A DNA stretch of 14,000 nt from Minisyncoccota bacterium (GTDB lineage Bacteria > Patescibacteriota > Minisyncoccia > UBA6257 > JAKLIH01). Shown in pieces: positions 11,414-14,000 of the stretch. The stretch's first letter is position 1. Each line of letters starts with the position of its first letter. The notes under the pieces were generated by a model. It made no database searches. It saw only the letters and a list, made by a program, of their open reading frames with translations, and was not told the DNA's origin. Where the stretch lies: assembly GCA_028691405.1 (NCBI GenBank), contig JAQUZI010000009.1:1-14000 (forward strand), in the 5' to 3' direction. A program made the translations under genes and the position numbers.

Positions 11414-12829
11414 CTAATTATAGTTTATTAAATTTTCAATAACCTTAGATATTTTCAATAATCTCTTATCTAATTTTTCTTGCATAACCAATTGCAATCC
11501 TATTGGTAAACCATCTTTACTTTTTGCAAGTGGTAAATTGATAGCTGGTATACCAGCCAAATTCATTGGCACGGTAAACACATCAGATAGATACATAGAA
11601 ATTGGATCTTTATTTTTCTCTCCAAAATTAAAAGCCTTATCAGGACAAGTTGGAGTTAAAATCAAATCAACTTCATTAAAAGCCTTATCGAAATCATCTT
11701 TAATTAGCCTTCTCACTTTTTGAGCTTTAGTATAGTATTGATCATAAAAACCTTTAGACAAAACATATGTTCCTAATAAAATTCTTCTTTTTACTTCCGT
11801 ACCAAAACCATCGCCTCTGGTTTTAAAATATAGGTCTCTTAAATTTTTAATATCTAGTTCTTTTAAATCTGATATTTTAGTTCCGTAACGAACATTGTCA
11901 TATCTAGCTAAATTAGAACTTACTTCTGCCGGCATAATAATATAGTAACAAGCAATAGCATACTCGCTATAAGGCAAACTAATTTCTTTAATTTTTACAC
12001 CCATACTTTTCAATTTCTCAATAAAATTATTTACTTCTTCTTTTACTTCTTTATCTACACCATCTACAAAATATTCCTTAGGAATACCCACAACTAATTT
12101 TTTAACATCTTCAATATTTCATTCTTTACCTTCTTCTAATACATCTATACTTGTAGAATCATAATCGTCCTTTCCGGCAATAACATTAAAAACTTTTTCA
12201 CAATCAGATACATTATTAGCAATCGGACCAATAACATCCAAAGATGAGCACATTGATATTAACCCAAATCTTGATACTGCACCATACGTTGGCTTGAATC
12301 CAACCACACCACAAAAACTAGCTGGTTGTCTTATTGAACCAGCTGTATCTGATCCTAACGCAACATCCGCCATAGAAGCAGCAACACTCGCAACTGATCC
12401 ACCTGACGATCCTCCTGGAACTTTATTTAAATTATTAGGATTTTTTACCACACCAAAATATGAAGTTTCATTTGATGACCCCATAGCAAACTCATCCATA
12501 TTAGTTTTGCCAATTATTACCCCTCCTGCTTCTTTAATTTTTTTAACAACTGTTGCATCATAAACACCAATATATTCTTTCAACATTTTAGATCCCGCTG
12601 TAGCATTAATTCCCTTAACTAATATATTATCTTTAATACCAAAAGTTAAACCTTCAAGATCTCTTTCTTTGTTATTTTTAATATTACTATCTATTTCTTC
12701 TGTATTAATATTTTTATTTAATGAAATAAAGGCATTAATATCTTTATTAATATTATTTAAAATATTTGAAATATATTCACCATATTTCAATTCCCCTTCT
12801 TTGATTTTTTTATATATTTCTTGTTTCAT
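11414..12829 (-). CDS. gatA: Glu/Asp-tRNA amidotransferase subunit A (one TGA = Trp)
   Basis: GatA is the amidase subunit of GatCAB. It releases ammonia from glutamine for turning Glu-tRNA(Gln) or Asp-tRNA(Asn) into the amidated form in the cytoplasm. The 471-residue product fits the family length of about 475-490. The amidase-signature catalytic residues are visible: Lys66 in GIKDN, cis-Ser141 in GGSSGGS and nucleophile Ser165 in SDTAGSIRQP, with spacings 75 and 24 as in other GatA proteins. Later motifs include VGIPKEYF (246-253) and ILTPTCPDKAF, with LPIGLQLV near the C-terminus. Codon 237 (12121-12119) is TGA, in the linker before GIPKEYF. gatC lies 19 bases upstream; gatB is not in the window. 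AAAAGA lies before the ATG, but no classical Shine-Dalgarno site. Stop TAG. Confidence 0.96.
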
Positions 12830-12848
12830 AAATTAATATCTTTTAATT

Positions 12849-13136
12849 TTATTCAAAAACTTTTGGAACTTCAAAAAGATCACCATCTTTTTTAGGAGCC
12901 GCTTCTATAACTAAGTTAGTATCGAACTCTCTATTCTCAAAATCATCTTTTCTGTATTCATTTACATTAAAAGTCCCTCCTGTCATAGGCTCAACATTAT
13001 CAGTATTAACTTCTGATAATTTTTCAACATATTTTAATATATTCTTTAAATCATTTTGTAAATTAGCCTTTTCTTCTTCTGATATTTCTAATCTCGCTAA
13101 TTCAAGCAAATGATCTACTTCACTACTATCTATCAT
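12849..13136 (-). CDS. gatC: Glu/Asp-tRNA amidotransferase subunit C
   Basis: GatC is the small subunit that wraps around GatA and holds the GatCAB complex together. The 95-residue protein is of normal length. It shows the family pattern of an N-terminal helix (SSEVDHLLELARLEISEEEK), a second helix (LKNILKYVEKLSEVNTDNVE), then the PMTGGTFNVNEYRKDDF segment and the C-terminal stretch APKKDGDLFEVPKVFE. It contains no Trp codon of either kind. It is the first gene of the gatC-gatA-membrane protein operon and diverges from the gene at 13295. No Shine-Dalgarno site precedes the ATG at 13136. Stop TAA. Confidence 0.96.
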   Translation of the reverse strand: MIDSSEVDHLLELARLEISEEEKANLQNDLKNILKYVEKLSEVNTDNVEPMTGGTFNVNEYRKDDFENREFDTNLVIEAAPKKDGDLFEVPKVFE

Positions 13137-13163
13137 ATTAATAAAAATTACTTATTTATATAA

Positions 13164-13192
13164 ATAATAACATAAAAAATAACAAAAAACAA
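13164..13192 (-). promoter_or_regulatory. Candidate promoter of the gatC operon
   Basis: TTGTTT (13192-13187) and TATTAT (13169-13164) are spaced by 17 bases and end about 28 bases before the gatC ATG. The region is very AT-rich, so this is one of several possible fits. Confidence 0.4.
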
Positions 13193-13217
13193 CAAAATAA
13201 ATACCCTCTTTAAATAA

Positions 13218-13261
13218 TTGACATAATTAAATATATGTAGTAATATATCAATATATTACTA
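13218..13261 (+). promoter_or_regulatory. Promoter with overlapping perfect palindrome
   Basis: TTGACA (13218-13223) and TAATAT (13241-13246) are spaced by 17 bases. A perfect inverted repeat, TAGTAATATAT-CA-ATATATTACTA (13238-13261), covers the -10 box and the expected start site. A dimeric repressor bound there would block the promoter; control by the downstream protein itself is possible but not shown. Confidence 0.6.
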
Positions 13262-13274
13262 GTTCTTAAACAAA

Positions 13275-13287
13275 AAAAGAAAGGAGA
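13275..13287 (+). promoter_or_regulatory. Strong ribosome binding site of the plus-strand gene
   Basis: AAAGGAGA (13280-13287) lies 7 bases before the ATG at 13295, a textbook Shine-Dalgarno site for the usual CCUCC tail. The overlapping AAAAGAAA (13275-13282) is instead complementary to the altered UUUCUUUU tail of this 16S, at a longer distance of 12 bases. Confidence 0.6.
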
Positions 13288-13294
13288 TATTGAG

Positions 13295-13900
13295 ATGATT
13301 ATGGAATTTCAAAACAACAAAAAATATATTGTTATCAGAGATGACACTATAGCTTGTTTTGATGTAAAAAAAGGCGTAACTGAAAAAAGTCTAGTCAACG
13401 CTAGAGATATCAACATGTGGATTGCCACAAAAACAATCCACGGAATAGTCATGAAAAAGTCAGACATTTTAAAACTCAAACAATTGAGAAAAAAAATGGA
13501 AAAATCCTGGACTAAATCCACAAACCCCACAAAAATAGAAAAACCTATATCTATAAAAACAATTGCTAATCCTAATTCTACTCTACCAGAAAAGACCAAG
13601 AGAGAGGAAATGACTATTGATATTGTCAAAAACACCATATTGTACATCAGCATTAATGGTTGTATTTTCCTAACCCCGTCCGAGTTCGCCAATTTAACAT
13701 ACCACGTAATCAACAATGTTCAACTGGAAAGCTTGAAATACAAAACTGGAAAACAATATATTACACCAAGCAGCGCAAAAAAGAAAATACAAATCGATCT
13801 GGGTTTAATCAAAAAAATTTATACTGAACTAATAAACAGTGGGATTAAAATCCCGTTGTATCTTAAGTCAAAAATCGATAATATCTATCGTTGGCAATAA
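13295..13900 (+). CDS. Unknown 201-residue protein under its own operator
   Basis: The family is not recognised. The sequence is soluble, with no signal or membrane segment. An N-terminal part (1-75) reads MIMEFQNNKKYIVIRDDTIA and on to a basic helix, KKSDILKLKQLRKKMEKSW. A polar lysine- and proline-rich linker follows (about 76-105). The C-terminal half (about 106-201) has mixed strands and helices with PSSAKKKIQIDLGLIKKIY and ends in NIYRWQ. ATG at 13295 is preferred over the in-frame ATG two codons later because of its spacing to AAAGGAGA. All three Trp are TGG. It is the only plus-strand gene, has a strong promoter with a palindrome and ends in TAA before a bidirectional terminator. A small regulator or mobile-element cargo gene is possible; neither is shown. 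The opposite-strand frame here is its shadow. Confidence 0.8.
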   Translation: MIMEFQNNKKYIVIRDDTIACFDVKKGVTEKSLVNARDINMWIATKTIHGIVMKKSDILKLKQLRKKMEKSWTKSTNPTKIEKPISIKTIANPNSTLPEKTKREEMTIDIVKNTILYISINGCIFLTPSEFANLTYHVINNVQLESLKYKTGKQYITPSSAKKKIQIDLGLIKKIYTELINSGIKIPLYLKSKIDNIYRWQ

Positions 13901-13938
13901 AAAATGACCTCTTGCCGAAGAGACAGGAGGTCATTTTT
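13901..13938. terminator. Bidirectional terminator between convergent genes
   Basis: AAAATGACCTC (13901-13911) and GAGGTCATTTT (13927-13937) form an 11-bp stem with T runs on both strands. It sits directly after the TAA of the plus-strand gene and 11 bases past the stop of the minus-strand gene ending at 13949. Confidence 0.85.
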
Positions 13939-13948
13939 AATTTATCAA

Positions 13949-14000
13949 TTATACATCTAAATTCTTTACTTTCTTAGCATAGGCTTGAATAAATTTCTTT
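13949..14000 (-). CDS. C-terminal end of an unidentified protein (partial)
   Basis: The last 16 residues of a minus-strand gene, KKFIQAYAKKVKNLDV, ending in TAA. The shared terminator at 13901-13938 supports a real gene end. Too little is present to name the family. Confidence 0.45.
   Translation of the reverse strand, partial: KKFIQAYAKKVKNLDV

Noticed and set aside
13309..13716. 135-residue minus-strand frame with hydrophobic stretches
   Set aside because: It is the shadow of the 201-residue plus-strand gene, which has a clear promoter, ribosome site and terminator.

Overview
The window is AT-rich bacterial chromosome carrying one set of rRNA genes and ten or so protein genes, almost all on the minus strand. 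Its most striking property is the genetic code. Read with the standard code, recR, mltG, rodA, gatA and two other genes are each broken by in-frame TGA. Read with TGA as tryptophan they all become intact genes of normal length (14 TGA codons in six genes), and several of these positions are tryptophans conserved in their families. The genome also encodes RodA, MltG and a peptidoglycan-binding protein, so it builds a cell wall and is not an ordinary mycoplasma. The unlinked rRNA genes, unusual 16S bases and the types of hypothetical proteins suggest a Patescibacteria/CPR lineage; that placement is inference and was not tested by a tree.

Layout along the minus strand, from high to low coordinates: the tail of an unknown gene (13949-14000); gatC, gatA and a membrane protein as one operon (13136-10849); a two-gene operon of small secreted or membrane proteins (10682-10085); the 23S and 5S rRNA genes with their own promoter (9952-6393); a four-gene wall and repair operon, peptidoglycan-binding protein, rodA, mltG, recR (6333-2219); the 16S rRNA gene with a separate promoter and boxB/boxA-like leader (2169-about 300); and the start of an HD-domain gene (172-1). 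The only plus-strand gene is an unknown 201-residue protein at 13295-13900, divergent from gatC, with a palindrome over its promoter. 16S thus lies about 4.6 kb downstream of 5S, with protein genes between.

A second unusual feature is the 3' end of 16S rRNA. The position that normally holds the anti-Shine-Dalgarno CCUCC reads UUUCU, while helix 45 next to it is kept by compensating changes. The recoded genes have no recognisable Shine-Dalgarno site. In contrast, three genes (10682-10524, 10510-10085 and 13295-13900) have strong GGAGG-type sites, use only TGG for Trp (7 of 7), and one appears to end in TGA. They look like imports from an organism with normal translation signals, or a special class of genes.

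Functionally, RodA polymerises glycan strands, MltG cuts them, and the peptidoglycan-binding protein is probably anchored in the envelope next to them; GatCA forms the amidase part of the enzyme that makes Gln-tRNA (and/or Asn-tRNA); RecR loads RecA at gaps. No tRNA, CRISPR array or insertion sequence was seen.
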